Shown: positions 19,542 through 28,078 of the stretch, piece by piece
How positions within the stretch are numbered: position 1 is the first letter of the stretch
Layout: the number at the start of each line of letters is the position of its first letter
Origin: a virus
IMG/VR virus record: IMGVR_UViG_3300034095_000928
Span: 1-58,855 of that record
Strand: one strand, 5' to 3'
Length of the DNA stretch: 58,855 nt
Position numbers and translations under genes: made by a program
The notes under the pieces: generated by a model
What the model saw: only the letters and a program-made list of their open reading frames with translations
Databases searched by the model: none
Told to the model about the DNA's origin: nothing

Positions 19542-20408
19542 TTAGAATGGTAAGTCTTCTTCAGGTTCGTCATTCACTTGAGAATCAACTAAAACTTCAG
19601 TCGTAACTTTAGTTTTTGACGCTCCACCGAATGTTTCTTCAGATGTGTCAGTATCACCGTAAGTGTACTTACCTAAAACAGTGTCCCATTTTGGTGTTTG
19701 ACCATTAGCAATAGCTTCTAAGTACTCAACAGGTTTTTTAGAATAAACGTCTCTCCAAGTTAATGAGTTATTAACCCACTCATTAGCAACGTCTTTATCC
19801 TCATGAACAGGTGCTGGGTCATCGTACATAACTGTTTGGATAACAGTATACTCTTTTCCTTTAGGTGTCTTAGCCTTAGTTAATTCAAGGATAATGTCTC
19901 TACCGTTTTCAGGGTCAGTGATATCACCTTTAGCTCTCCAAATAGGAATGATTTTGTCTAACACACCTTCATTTTTGTAGTTGTGTTTAAAACGCCAAAA
20001 CTTAACACCATCTTCAGGTCTGTCTCTGTCGATAACTTTAATGATATAAAATTTACGGGCTCTGTAATCACCTGCTAATTTTTTATCACTCTCTTTACCT
20101 GTTGACATCAACTCATCGTAAACTTCTGTTAGTGGGGAACGCTCATTGTCGTTTTTTCCTGGGTCGTACAATTTAAGGTATTGTCCGTCAACTTGAATTT
20201 CATGGAACCAAGCTTCAACGAATGGTGAACCACCATCAGTAGCTGGTAAAATTCTCAGTCTTTTTTGACCTTGTTTTTCATTTTTTTCTAAGATAGCTGC
20301 GAAGTATCTTTTCATTCTGTCTTCTTGAGACATTTTTGGGGTAAAGTTACCCGTTTGTTGTGCTTTCTCGTACTGAGATAACACCGCGTCTAAACTGTTT
20401 GTCGCCAT
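19542..20408 (-). CDS. gp32: Single-stranded DNA-binding protein, T4 gp32-like
   Basis: Coats ssDNA at the fork and organises recombination proteins. The N-terminal basic/helical segment, the KRLRILPATDGGSPFVEAWFHEI core, the RARKFYIIKVIDR and VKFWRFKHNYKNEGVLDKI segments and an acidic C-terminal region match gp32-type proteins of T4-like phages; 288 aa against 301 in T4. There is no cysteine at all, so the T4 zinc site is absent. The protein ends EPEEDLPF, resembling the acidic DDDIPF tail of bacterial SSB that recruits partner enzymes. It is a single-gene unit with its own sigma70-like promoter and flanking terminators, fitting high early expression. Confidence 0.92.
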   Translation of the reverse strand: MATNSLDAVLSQYEKAQQTGNFTPKMSQEDRMKRYFAAILEKNEKQGQKRLRILPATDGGSPFVEAWFHEIQVDGQYLKLYDPGKNDNERSPLTEVYDELMSTGKESDKKLAGDYRARKFYIIKVIDRDRPEDGVKFWRFKHNYKNEGVLDKIIPIWRAKGDITDPENGRDIILELTKAKTPKGKEYTVIQTVMYDDPAPVHEDKDVANEWVNNSLTWRDVYSKKPVEYLEAIANGQTPKWDTVLGKYTYGDTDTSEETFGGASKTKVTTEVLVDSQVNDEPEEDLPF

Positions 20409-20434
20409 ATATGTTAATTTAAATTGTTTACTAA

Positions 20435-20463
20435 ATTATAATCTAAAAATTCTTGTCAGTCAA
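20435..20463 (-). promoter_or_regulatory. Sigma70-like promoter of gp32
   Basis: On the minus strand, TTGACT (20463-20458), a 17-base spacer, then TATAAT (20440-20435), 26 bases before the ATG. This is a near-consensus sigma70 promoter and does not contain the TATTTATA late motif. Confidence 0.75.
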
Positions 20464-20474
20464 TTATGTCAGTT

Positions 20475-20507
20475 AAAAAAAACGAGCCTAAACTCGTTTT
20501 TTTTTTT
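20475..20507 (-). terminator. Rho-independent terminator after the Pro-rich protein gene
   Basis: AAAACGAG/CTCGTTTT stem with a 6-base loop and long A and T runs on both sides. On the minus strand it ends the 74-aa/236-aa gene unit just ahead of the gp32 promoter, and it partly covers the stop codon of the 236-aa gene. Confidence 0.85.
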
Positions 20508-21216
20508 ATTGTATTCTTTTAAAGTTATCAGGTTCCTTACTATTCTCAAAATCTCTAAAAGATTTTTTTACATCACTTGGTGTGTAATCTTCAACATCGT
20601 CTTGAGTTAAAATATACTCTTCTTTTCCCTGTTTTTCAAATTTTTCTTGATTATCATCGAAATAATCACTTAATTTCTGATTGAAAGGTCCTGAATCTAA
20701 ACTTCTTAGTTCCATTTTTTCTTCAGGTGATTTTGTTCTGTATTTCTCAATTTTTGCTTCTAAACTATTAAGTTTATCTACAATACTATCCATATCACCC
20801 AATCTTTCTTCAAGACTTGTTAATTGACCAAATAATTGTTCGAAATATTCTTCTTGTTTTTTCTCAACATTTTTTTGAGATTTAACTAAGTCAGTTATTT
20901 CAAGTTCTTTATTATCTTTTCCTTTATCGTCAAGTTTCTCAACATCAGGGTCAGATGTAATATCAATTGGTTCTGCAATTGGGTCTCCACCCATAGCATC
21001 AGGAGCCGCTGGTGGAACCGCTCCCATAGCGTCAGGTGAGGGTAACGCTCCCGCATCAGGCGGAATTGCTCCCGCATCAGGTGGTGGAGGTAATGCTCCC
21101 TCATCAGGTGGTGGGGGTAATGCTCCCGCGTCTTGTTCTGTAATATATCTATTAATTGAGTTATATCTTTTTAACTCATTTAAAATTTTAACATCTATTT
21201 TCATGCTCTTATCCAT
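20506..21216 (-). CDS. Pro/Ala/Gly-rich protein with coiled coil, possible internal virion protein (236 aa)
   Basis: A basic N-terminus (MKIDVKILNELKRYNSINRY) is followed by ITEQ and then a low-complexity region (about residues 30-75) built of repeated DAGALPPPP/DAGAIPP units. A charged region and a predicted coiled coil follow (about 100-165: QKNVEKKQEEYFEQLFGQL, then DSIVDKLNSLEAKIEKY). The N-terminal helix ending in I-x-E resembles the capsid-targeting peptides that the T4 prohead protease removes, so packaging inside the head or a scaffold-like role is possible. It overlaps the 74-aa gene by 8 bases; an alternative ATG at 21204 would remove the overlap. No enzymatic motif is seen. Confidence 0.8.
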   Translation of the reverse strand: MDKSMKIDVKILNELKRYNSINRYITEQDAGALPPPPDEGALPPPPDAGAIPPDAGALPSPDAMGAVPPAAPDAMGGDPIAEPIDITSDPDVEKLDDKGKDNKELEITDLVKSQKNVEKKQEEYFEQLFGQLTSLEERLGDMDSIVDKLNSLEAKIEKYRTKSPEEKMELRSLDSGPFNQKLSDYFDDNQEKFEKQGKEEYILTQDDVEDYTPSDVKKSFRDFENSKEPDNFKRIQ

Positions 21217-21433
21217 TTAATAATTGTTTAACTCCGTTATGTGTTTCAACCTGAACTCGTCTGTTTCTATTGATGGTGTTATCAACTCTCTCAATTAAAC
21301 CATCTCTCATTCTAATTGTGTAACAATCACCAGTATCTAAATCACAAACTTGTTTAGTACCGTCACCCATATCTTTTTCTGTAGTTTTAGTATTCTTACC
21401 TAAGTAATTATCTAATATTAGTTTAGTATTCAT
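21209..21433 (-). CDS. Small unknown protein (74 aa)
   Basis: Not recognised. It is soluble and charged, with one pair of cysteines (V-C-D-L-D-T-G-D-C) that could form a disulphide or bind metal. It starts behind a TATTTATA motif and is coupled by an 8-base overlap to the Pro-rich 236-aa gene, so the two are probably co-expressed late proteins. Confidence 0.7.
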   Translation of the reverse strand: MNTKLILDNYLGKNTKTTEKDMGDGTKQVCDLDTGDCYTIRMRDGLIERVDNTINRNRRVQVETHNGVKQLLNG

Positions 21434-21447
21434 AATATATCTTTCTA

Positions 21448-21455
21448 TATAAATA
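21448..21455 (-). promoter_or_regulatory. Late-promoter motif for the 74-aa/236-aa unit
   Basis: TATTTATA on the minus strand, 14 bases before the ATG at 21433, in the 32-base gap after the giant hub gene. Confidence 0.6.
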
Positions 21456-21465
21456 TCGTCATTTT

Positions 21466-24400
21466 TTAATTAATCGCATTATATACGTCAATTGATTTTT
21501 TTACCTTATCTTCTAAGTTTTTCAACTTAGTTTTATCATAACTATTATACACACTCATATCTTTCATCATAGGCCCCTTAATTGTTAAGTTATTAATAAT
21601 TAAAAATTTTGCAATAGAGGATGCCGTCACCTCAACACTACCCATTCTTGATTTCCATCTACCAACAATAAATTTCAAATGATTATACAAGTCATTGAAT
21701 ACCGCATAGGGTAATATTGTACTATCATTCGCCGATGTCAAACAAAAAAATTGTTTATTACCTATAAAGTAAGTTTCTGAAGAACCCCAAGCACCATCAG
21801 ATAATGTTACACCACCGTAGTTACTTTCATACGCAGTCATTTTAATATCACCATTGGCCGATTCAACATATAAGGCCGCGAATACGACATACTGTAATAC
21901 ACTTCCATCAACACCATCCGATATTAAAACATTTTTAAGTTCATTTTTAACTTTAGAGAATGTTGAGTTATTCACGGTAGGGGTAATATCATGGAATTCA
22001 TCATATGGTGCAACTGGTTTACATGTTTGTGGTTGTGTCAATTCTTTATCACCACCACTAATCGCTTGTATTTTCTCTTGTTGTGATTTAGCAGTTCCAT
22101 CAGCGTTTTTACTTTCCTTTTCTTTAGCCTCTTTATCCTTTTTATTATTCTCAATAATACTTTTCAATAAGTTATTTTTCAATGTTTGGATATATCCATC
22201 AATCTTAGGTAAAGATGCCGTAGGTTGTCTAATACCTGTAATAATGGTTTCAAATGAACCTTGGGTAATTGAATGACTAACTGTTTGAATCATATATGGA
22301 CCATTAAACATTGGTACATATCTTAAATTGAAATACATCGTCGGTTGTATTAACGCATTACCCATCATAGATACTGTACAGGTATAACTTCTATTCTTAT
22401 ATAAATTATACAAAGATAAACTTTGTGAACTACCACCTCTATTACCTGCTTGATTTGCCATTTGGTTAATCACCTCCAAAGATTCCACTGTTGATGAACT
22501 ATTTTTTTGGTCAACCATAAACCCATAAAACATAGATTGATTTTGAGGCCCAATATCAACATTAAATCCAACAACCTTGTTAGACTTATCCCAATCTTTT
22601 TTACCGACTTGGTTTTCCACTAATGGATTATCAACACGTCTTAAATCAAACGCATCATTTCTGTATCTATAGTCAACGTTTTCTTTTAAATCCAATTGTT
22701 CAGATGGTTTACCCGCATAATAACAAACCATTTTAGGTCCCGATTCTCTATAATCAACATCCATAAATGTACCAAATAATGTATTTGCAAATTCTAAAGT
22801 ACCTTCAGGTTTTGGTTTTGGGTTTTTACTAACGTCTTGTACATTATAAAAATTCACATATGACGGTAAATTATGTACAACAAAATTGTTTTCCTGTAAT
22901 ATAGTTTGTACGAAAGATAACATACTAACTTTAGGGGAATCCAACACGTTTTGTAATCTATTTTTTAATTTATATACGTCAACTAAAACTTTCTCCCCAA
23001 TATTTCTACTAGCTCTATCCAATAACAATATATCTTCAAACAATGTTTTAACTTTAAAGTCATTACCCGATATCCACTTGTCATTTAATGATTTAAACGA
23101 CTCCCAAAGTTCAATTTTTGATTGAGGTCCTTCCAAATCAGATACTACTTGATTCTCAGGACTATTATTAACATTAGGTAATTTTTTATTTAAAGTTATC
23201 ATGATATTATCAAAAACTTTATCTAAAAAATAATCTGTCTGTGTTAAATAATCAGTCATTGACTGTAAAAACTTAGTGTTATTAAAGGTACTATCCTTTA
23301 ATTTATTAGTCGCATAAATTTTAATTAATGGCGCCAAATCTTTAATATTACTAATTTCAAATGAAACATTGTTATCAATAAAAAAGTCGGTAATATATGA
23401 ACCATTATCATCATATTTTAATTTATCAATATTTGAGAAACCCACATAAGTTTCAAGGGCTTTCCATTCATTAGGATAATTAGTTATTGATGTTACCAAA
23501 TTTGTATTTGGTGGTAATGCGTTTGGTGTTACAATACTATAATCACCATATTTGTATTGGTCTACAATATTTAAAAACGAAAATGTGTAAAAAAGTTTTT
23601 TATTGTAATTAGTTGGGTTACCAAATTTAATAATCTTTTTAGAATTCATAAATTCAATAATTGTATTATTAAGATTTTCAACTTGTTTTAATTGTATATT
23701 TTCAATTAAATTTGTACTATTTGTACCAGTAGTTTTAGGGATTTTAGCTAAAGTTCTCATCATACTTTGGAAGTTGTGTGTAGGGTCCCCTTCCAAAGTA
23801 TCGTAAATTGTTTTCGAATAATTTAAAAACTCTTGTTCAAGAATATCTAATACGTCTTTTTCAAAGACACTAAACATTTCACTAATATCGTCATAACCAT
23901 TACTATCACCATTTATCGAAAAATTTTCTTGTGAAGATGTTAATCCTGTAAAAATTTCTTTTAAATATTGAGATGGTGTTGGTTTAATTAATTTATCAAC
24001 ATCAAAATATCCATAATTAGGTGCAGCCCAAAATGTTCTAACTGAACCATTAAAAACCGCGGTATTACCCGTTACTTCAATTTTTTGTTCATTACCATTA
24101 AAACATTCTTGATATGTTTGATTAATTATAGAACCCTCAGAAGGCATCAAATAGAAACTAGTATCATCTAAAGTTTTAACATATATTGACCAAGGTATTA
24201 CTTTTAAATTTTTAGTATCCGCAGTACTAGTATTAAGTAAGTTAGTTGATTGATTAATTATAGCCCCATCAACGTAATTTAGAGTTAAACCTGACGCTAT
24301 ACCATATTGTATATCAGTTGACGTATATCCCGTATACAACATAAACCCTTGATAAAATACGTTAAAATCATTAAGTGTTTTAGGGTAAAATCCAACGTTT

Positions 24401-27400
24401 ATTAATGATGAGGTATCAGTAAGGCCAGGTCCCATACTAATGGTTGTGTTTTTTTCCAATATAATATCAACATTACCACCACCAATTGTCAATGAGTATA
24501 CTGTAGTTAATCCACTTGCAACAGGGTCATAATTTCCCGCATAATCAAAACTTTTCCAAGAATTATCTAAGATATCATTTCCCGTTTCAATATAGTTTTT
24601 ATATCTATGCCAAATTGACCCATATTTTAATATCCAAGCATATGGTACTCTATGAATAGCCCCAAATTTTTTCATAGTAGCAAAAATATAATCTAAATCA
24701 GTAGTAGAACCACCTGTATTTTTGGTTTTATATTTCTCCCTTAATGTCGCCAAAGGTAAACTATTTAAAAACAAATAAGCGGCCTCTTTATATGGGTATA
24801 AGTCAGAATTTCTAAAATTATCCACACCATTTTGGATTGCATTAACAAAATAAGGTGTGTTCATCATTGATACCGTTTGATTAGTATTAACATTCCCACT
24901 GTAATTTACGTATTTTAAATTACCTTCAGTAAAAAACTGTTTTTCACTAGTTCTATCAGAATAATAATTTTTAACATCATTACTTTTAATACCATCCGAA
25001 CTTTTTAAGAAATTACTAAAAGGTAAACAAACTGTTTTATCATCATCACCACTTTTAAAGTTAGTAATTATTTTTTTACTTTTATTAAAGTTCAATACCT
25101 TGGTTGTATTAAACGCCACACTAGTATTTGCGATGGTTACACCATTTGCAAGATTTCCTTGTTCCCAATTTAAATCCGTAAATGGATATGTTTCAGTAAA
25201 TGTCACAGAATTAGATGTTGTGGATGCTGATATATAATTAGTAATTACAGGTTCAGTTTCTAATGAGATTGTTATATCTTTACCCGAAATTTCCGACATA
25301 ATTTCAAATTGAGAATCATTAACATAGTTCTTTAAATAAACCGTATTGAATATCCCTCTAATATAGTTCTGCCAACTTAAACCAACTCCGTCATTTGATA
25401 TATGTTTTAATGTTGGTATAATATTTCTCGAATTTAACGCATAATCTTTTAGTTTTAAAATTAAAAATGGATTACTATTAGATAATGATTTCAAGACATT
25501 GTTACTTTCAACGTCAGCAACAACTTGAGCAATACTATCAATTTCACCCGTACCATAAACTCTACTTAATCGAGTATAATAAGTATAAATTAATAATCTT
25601 TCATATAATTCGTAGATAAATTTTACCTCTTCTTTATTACCAAAAATCTCATTACTTGCAGGATATTCTATAGAATTTAATGTTATTCTTTGTGTTTGGG
25701 TTTCACCATTATTACCCGCCGTAGGGTCTGATGGTGGTGTTGTTCGTTCAACAAATCCTTTTATAAATTCCTCAACAAATTCAATTTCTGGCCACACATC
25801 AAATAAAAAACCTTTAGTTTTACTAACCACTTTAGAATCACCAGGATACTGTATTTCATATTTTTCATGACCATCTTCACCCGATGTCGAAACAATGTAT
25901 TGTGGCCAAGGATAAACAGGTATATCACTACTCACATTAACATCTTTAGTATCAGGACTAGCGTTAGAAACATCTTTATCAAAGATAGCATCTTTTCTAA
26001 TCTTATCATCCCTAACATTCCAAGCCTTAGTATGTACCTCATCTAATAGACGTAAAAACGCTTCACCATTAGCAAAAATAACGGCTAACACATTTCGAAT
26101 GTTAGGTGTAAACCCAATACCATTAGTTTTACTTACCAATAATTTTGATAATGACTCTGTTAAAGCGGTCTCAATCTCTTCACGGATTACTTTTAAGTCT
26201 TTAGACATTTTACCCGTTAAATCCATAAAAGAATTAGAACCCTCAAATTTAAACCATTCAGTTGGTAATATTTTAACATTATTAATGTTAACCTCATTTG
26301 TAACATTAAAAATACCAGCCTCTTTTAGTTCATTTTGAAAATTCTTAATATCATCAGGTGATGGGTCAACTTTAACTTTTTTAACTTGTCTATATGTCGG
26401 AACATAATCAATTTCTGACGGTGTTATTGTTGCCGTAAAAATATTTTCAGTTATTCGGTTTTCAACTTGACATGTTTTACGGTTACCATCAATAGTATAC
26501 CCACCATTTATTCCAACAGTTTTATTTTTATTTAATAAGTCATTATACTCACCCAACTTACCAAATAATTCAGTTTTAGCGTTTTTTCGACTTTGTTCAT
26601 CTGACAATTCTTTTTTAAAAGTATAAACTTTAGTTCCATCCTTTTTAATTAAGAAATTGGTTCTATCCATATATTTATCAAACCAAGACCCTTTTCCATC
26701 CGATAAATATAAGAATATTTCTTTCTCATATTCATTCAAAGTACTCTGATAAGTATCAATATCGGTTATTGGGTCTAAATTAGCTTTAGTAAAAGAATCT
26801 AAAGTATTTTTAATAAAGTTTTCAATGTTATCCCTCATTTGTACAATAGTTAACTCAGGAAAATCGTCAGGAATTAATCCTTTTGATTTATATTCATTGT
26901 ACATTTCTTTCACTTTCTGATAACCTTTCTCAACAATAGCATTATCAACGTTTGAAAAATTACTAGGTCCACCTTGTTGGGTTTGGACTTTTAATCTTGA
27001 TTTATACATATGAGGTGTTGCAATAAGATACCCCATACTTATCTCACCTAAAATAGTATATTTGTAAGTATAAAAATTTAAACTAATTTTAAAATTCCCA
27101 TCACCTGAATCATATCGAGATGAAAAACTTTGTAACATTAACGCTAATTTAACCGCTTTACCATAATAACCTTTAATAGTTAAATGGAATAATGGATAAG
27201 GTAAATTGAAGAATGCCGCGTATGGTGAATTATCCCCCGCTTCAAATAACGCACGACCTTTAACGTCCTCTAATTGAATGTCTACTCGTGGCATAAATGA
27301 AAGGTCCTGATTAATACTAATACTTGTCATACCTAACAATCCATTGTCAGTTGCTCCTATATCACCATTAGATTTAGTTGTTTGTTTGATATACCAATCT

Positions 27401-27762
27401 TCTTTGTTTTTAGGATTAAAAATTTGTTTTTGTGTTGGTTGGTTAATACCTTTACCATCTAAAGAACTTTGTCCCGTTATTTCATTTGTATAGGCATTAT
27501 CTAATAATCCTTTACCTCCAGGATTAAGAAAATTAATTGATGCCAATGAAACTGTTTGGATAGCGTCACCATTTGCCGACCCTACCGATAATTTAGTTCT
27601 CGGTAATACTCTACACTCTAAGTTAGCATACATTACCAAGTTTTCTTGTTTTACATATCGTTCTTTTACATTACCATCTAAATCAACCACTTTATTGGGG
27701 TCAACAATTGTGATATTATTGTAATCAAATTCTACTAAAATATTTTCTATTTTATCTGCCAT
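21466..27762 (-). CDS. Giant baseplate hub protein with C-terminal glycosidase-like domain (2098 aa)
   Basis: The N-terminal part contains VDIQLEDVKGRALFE, then FFNLPYPLFHLTIKGYYGKAVKLALML and an FSSRYDSGDGNF segment, resembling hub domains that build the central tail channel. Near residues 1790-1850 the pattern MGNALIQPTMYFNLRYVPMF-NGPYMIQTVSHSITQGSFETIITGIRQP matches the end of gp27/late-control-D type hub folds. After a Lys-rich linker with CKPVAPYDE, residues about 1955-2050 (FAALYVESANGDIK, then YESNYGGV, YAVFNDLYNHLKFIVGRW) resemble glucosaminidase/tail-lysozyme domains, with a candidate catalytic Glu in VESANG. T4 carries this activity in the separate protein gp5. It overlaps the gp53-like gene by 11 bases. 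Confidence 0.75.
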   Translation of the reverse strand: MADKIENILVEFDYNNITIVDPNKVVDLDGNVKERYVKQENLVMYANLECRVLPRTKLSVGSANGDAIQTVSLASINFLNPGGKGLLDNAYTNEITGQSSLDGKGINQPTQKQIFNPKNKEDWYIKQTTKSNGDIGATDNGLLGMTSISINQDLSFMPRVDIQLEDVKGRALFEAGDNSPYAAFFNLPYPLFHLTIKGYYGKAVKLALMLQSFSSRYDSGDGNFKISLNFYTYKYTILGEISMGYLIATPHMYKSRLKVQTQQGGPSNFSNVDNAIVEKGYQKVKEMYNEYKSKGLIPDDFPELTIVQMRDNIENFIKNTLDSFTKANLDPITDIDTYQSTLNEYEKEIFLYLSDGKGSWFDKYMDRTNFLIKKDGTKVYTFKKELSDEQSRKNAKTELFGKLGEYNDLLNKNKTVGINGGYTIDGNRKTCQVENRITENIFTATITPSEIDYVPTYRQVKKVKVDPSPDDIKNFQNELKEAGIFNVTNEVNINNVKILPTEWFKFEGSNSFMDLTGKMSKDLKVIREEIETALTESLSKLLVSKTNGIGFTPNIRNVLAVIFANGEAFLRLLDEVHTKAWNVRDDKIRKDAIFDKDVSNASPDTKDVNVSSDIPVYPWPQYIVSTSGEDGHEKYEIQYPGDSKVVSKTKGFLFDVWPEIEFVEEFIKGFVERTTPPSDPTAGNNGETQTQRITLNSIEYPASNEIFGNKEEVKFIYELYERLLIYTYYTRLSRVYGTGEIDSIAQVVADVESNNVLKSLSNSNPFLILKLKDYALNSRNIIPTLKHISNDGVGLSWQNYIRGIFNTVYLKNYVNDSQFEIMSEISGKDITISLETEPVITNYISASTTSNSVTFTETYPFTDLNWEQGNLANGVTIANTSVAFNTTKVLNFNKSKKIITNFKSGDDDKTVCLPFSNFLKSSDGIKSNDVKNYYSDRTSEKQFFTEGNLKYVNYSGNVNTNQTVSMMNTPYFVNAIQNGVDNFRNSDLYPYKEAAYLFLNSLPLATLREKYKTKNTGGSTTDLDYIFATMKKFGAIHRVPYAWILKYGSIWHRYKNYIETGNDILDNSWKSFDYAGNYDPVASGLTTVYSLTIGGGNVDIILEKNTTISMGPGLTDTSSLINVGFYPKTLNDFNVFYQGFMLYTGYTSTDIQYGIASGLTLNYVDGAIINQSTNLLNTSTADTKNLKVIPWSIYVKTLDDTSFYLMPSEGSIINQTYQECFNGNEQKIEVTGNTAVFNGSVRTFWAAPNYGYFDVDKLIKPTPSQYLKEIFTGLTSSQENFSINGDSNGYDDISEMFSVFEKDVLDILEQEFLNYSKTIYDTLEGDPTHNFQSMMRTLAKIPKTTGTNSTNLIENIQLKQVENLNNTIIEFMNSKKIIKFGNPTNYNKKLFYTFSFLNIVDQYKYGDYSIVTPNALPPNTNLVTSITNYPNEWKALETYVGFSNIDKLKYDDNGSYITDFFIDNNVSFEISNIKDLAPLIKIYATNKLKDSTFNNTKFLQSMTDYLTQTDYFLDKVFDNIMITLNKKLPNVNNSPENQVVSDLEGPQSKIELWESFKSLNDKWISGNDFKVKTLFEDILLLDRASRNIGEKVLVDVYKLKNRLQNVLDSPKVSMLSFVQTILQENNFVVHNLPSYVNFYNVQDVSKNPKPKPEGTLEFANTLFGTFMDVDYRESGPKMVCYYAGKPSEQLDLKENVDYRYRNDAFDLRRVDNPLVENQVGKKDWDKSNKVVGFNVDIGPQNQSMFYGFMVDQKNSSSTVESLEVINQMANQAGNRGGSSQSLSLYNLYKNRSYTCTVSMMGNALIQPTMYFNLRYVPMFNGPYMIQTVSHSITQGSFETIITGIRQPTASLPKIDGYIQTLKNNLLKSIIENNKKDKEAKEKESKNADGTAKSQQEKIQAISGGDKELTQPQTCKPVAPYDEFHDITPTVNNSTFSKVKNELKNVLISDGVDGSVLQYVVFAALYVESANGDIKMTAYESNYGGVTLSDGAWGSSETYFIGNKQFFCLTSANDSTILPYAVFNDLYNHLKFIVGRWKSRMGSVEVTASSIAKFLIINNLTIKGPMMKDMSVYNSYDKTKLKNLEDKVKKSIDVYNAIN

Positions 27763-28078
27763 AATATAAGAAGTGGTTATCTAATGCGTTTTTATAATCT
27801 TGTAAAGAAGCTACTAAAGGAACTGGAATTGTCAAGATTGAACCATCAGGAATATTCCATTCCAATCCTCCGTACATGGGATTAGCAATTAAAATTAACC
27901 ACCCAAAGTATGGGGAACCATAATATTGTTGTGATAAAATATCTAATCTTGATTGTCCAACCTTGTAAATATATCGTTTATCACTAGTTTTAGTTGGTAA
28001 TGTAATATACGGAACAACCGTTTGTTCACCATTTAAAACAAAATTGTTATATCTGTTATAATATTGTCTTCCAGCCAT
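27752..28078 (-). CDS. gp53: Baseplate wedge protein with LysM-like domain, T4 gp53-like
   Basis: At 108 aa it is close to a single LysM-type domain: YKVGQSRLDILSQQYYGSPYFGWLILIANPM, then IPDGSILTIPV. This is the gp53 C-terminal signature, in which LysM motifs help lock the wedges around the hub. The N-terminus (RQYYNRYNNF) also fits. It is shorter than T4 gp53 (196 aa). It is translationally coupled on both sides: its ATG shares a base with the stop of the 1600-aa gene and its 3' end overlaps the hub gene by 11 bases. Confidence 0.85.
   Translation of the reverse strand: MAGRQYYNRYNNFVLNGEQTVVPYITLPTKTSDKRYIYKVGQSRLDILSQQYYGSPYFGWLILIANPMYGGLEWNIPDGSILTIPVPLVASLQDYKNALDNHFLYYGR

Noticed and set aside
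21854-22276. Plus-strand 140-codon open frame with hydrophobic Leu/Ser-rich stretch
   Set aside because: Antisense shadow of the Lys-rich linker of the hub gene; the hydrophobicity arises from complementing AAA/GAA-rich codons.
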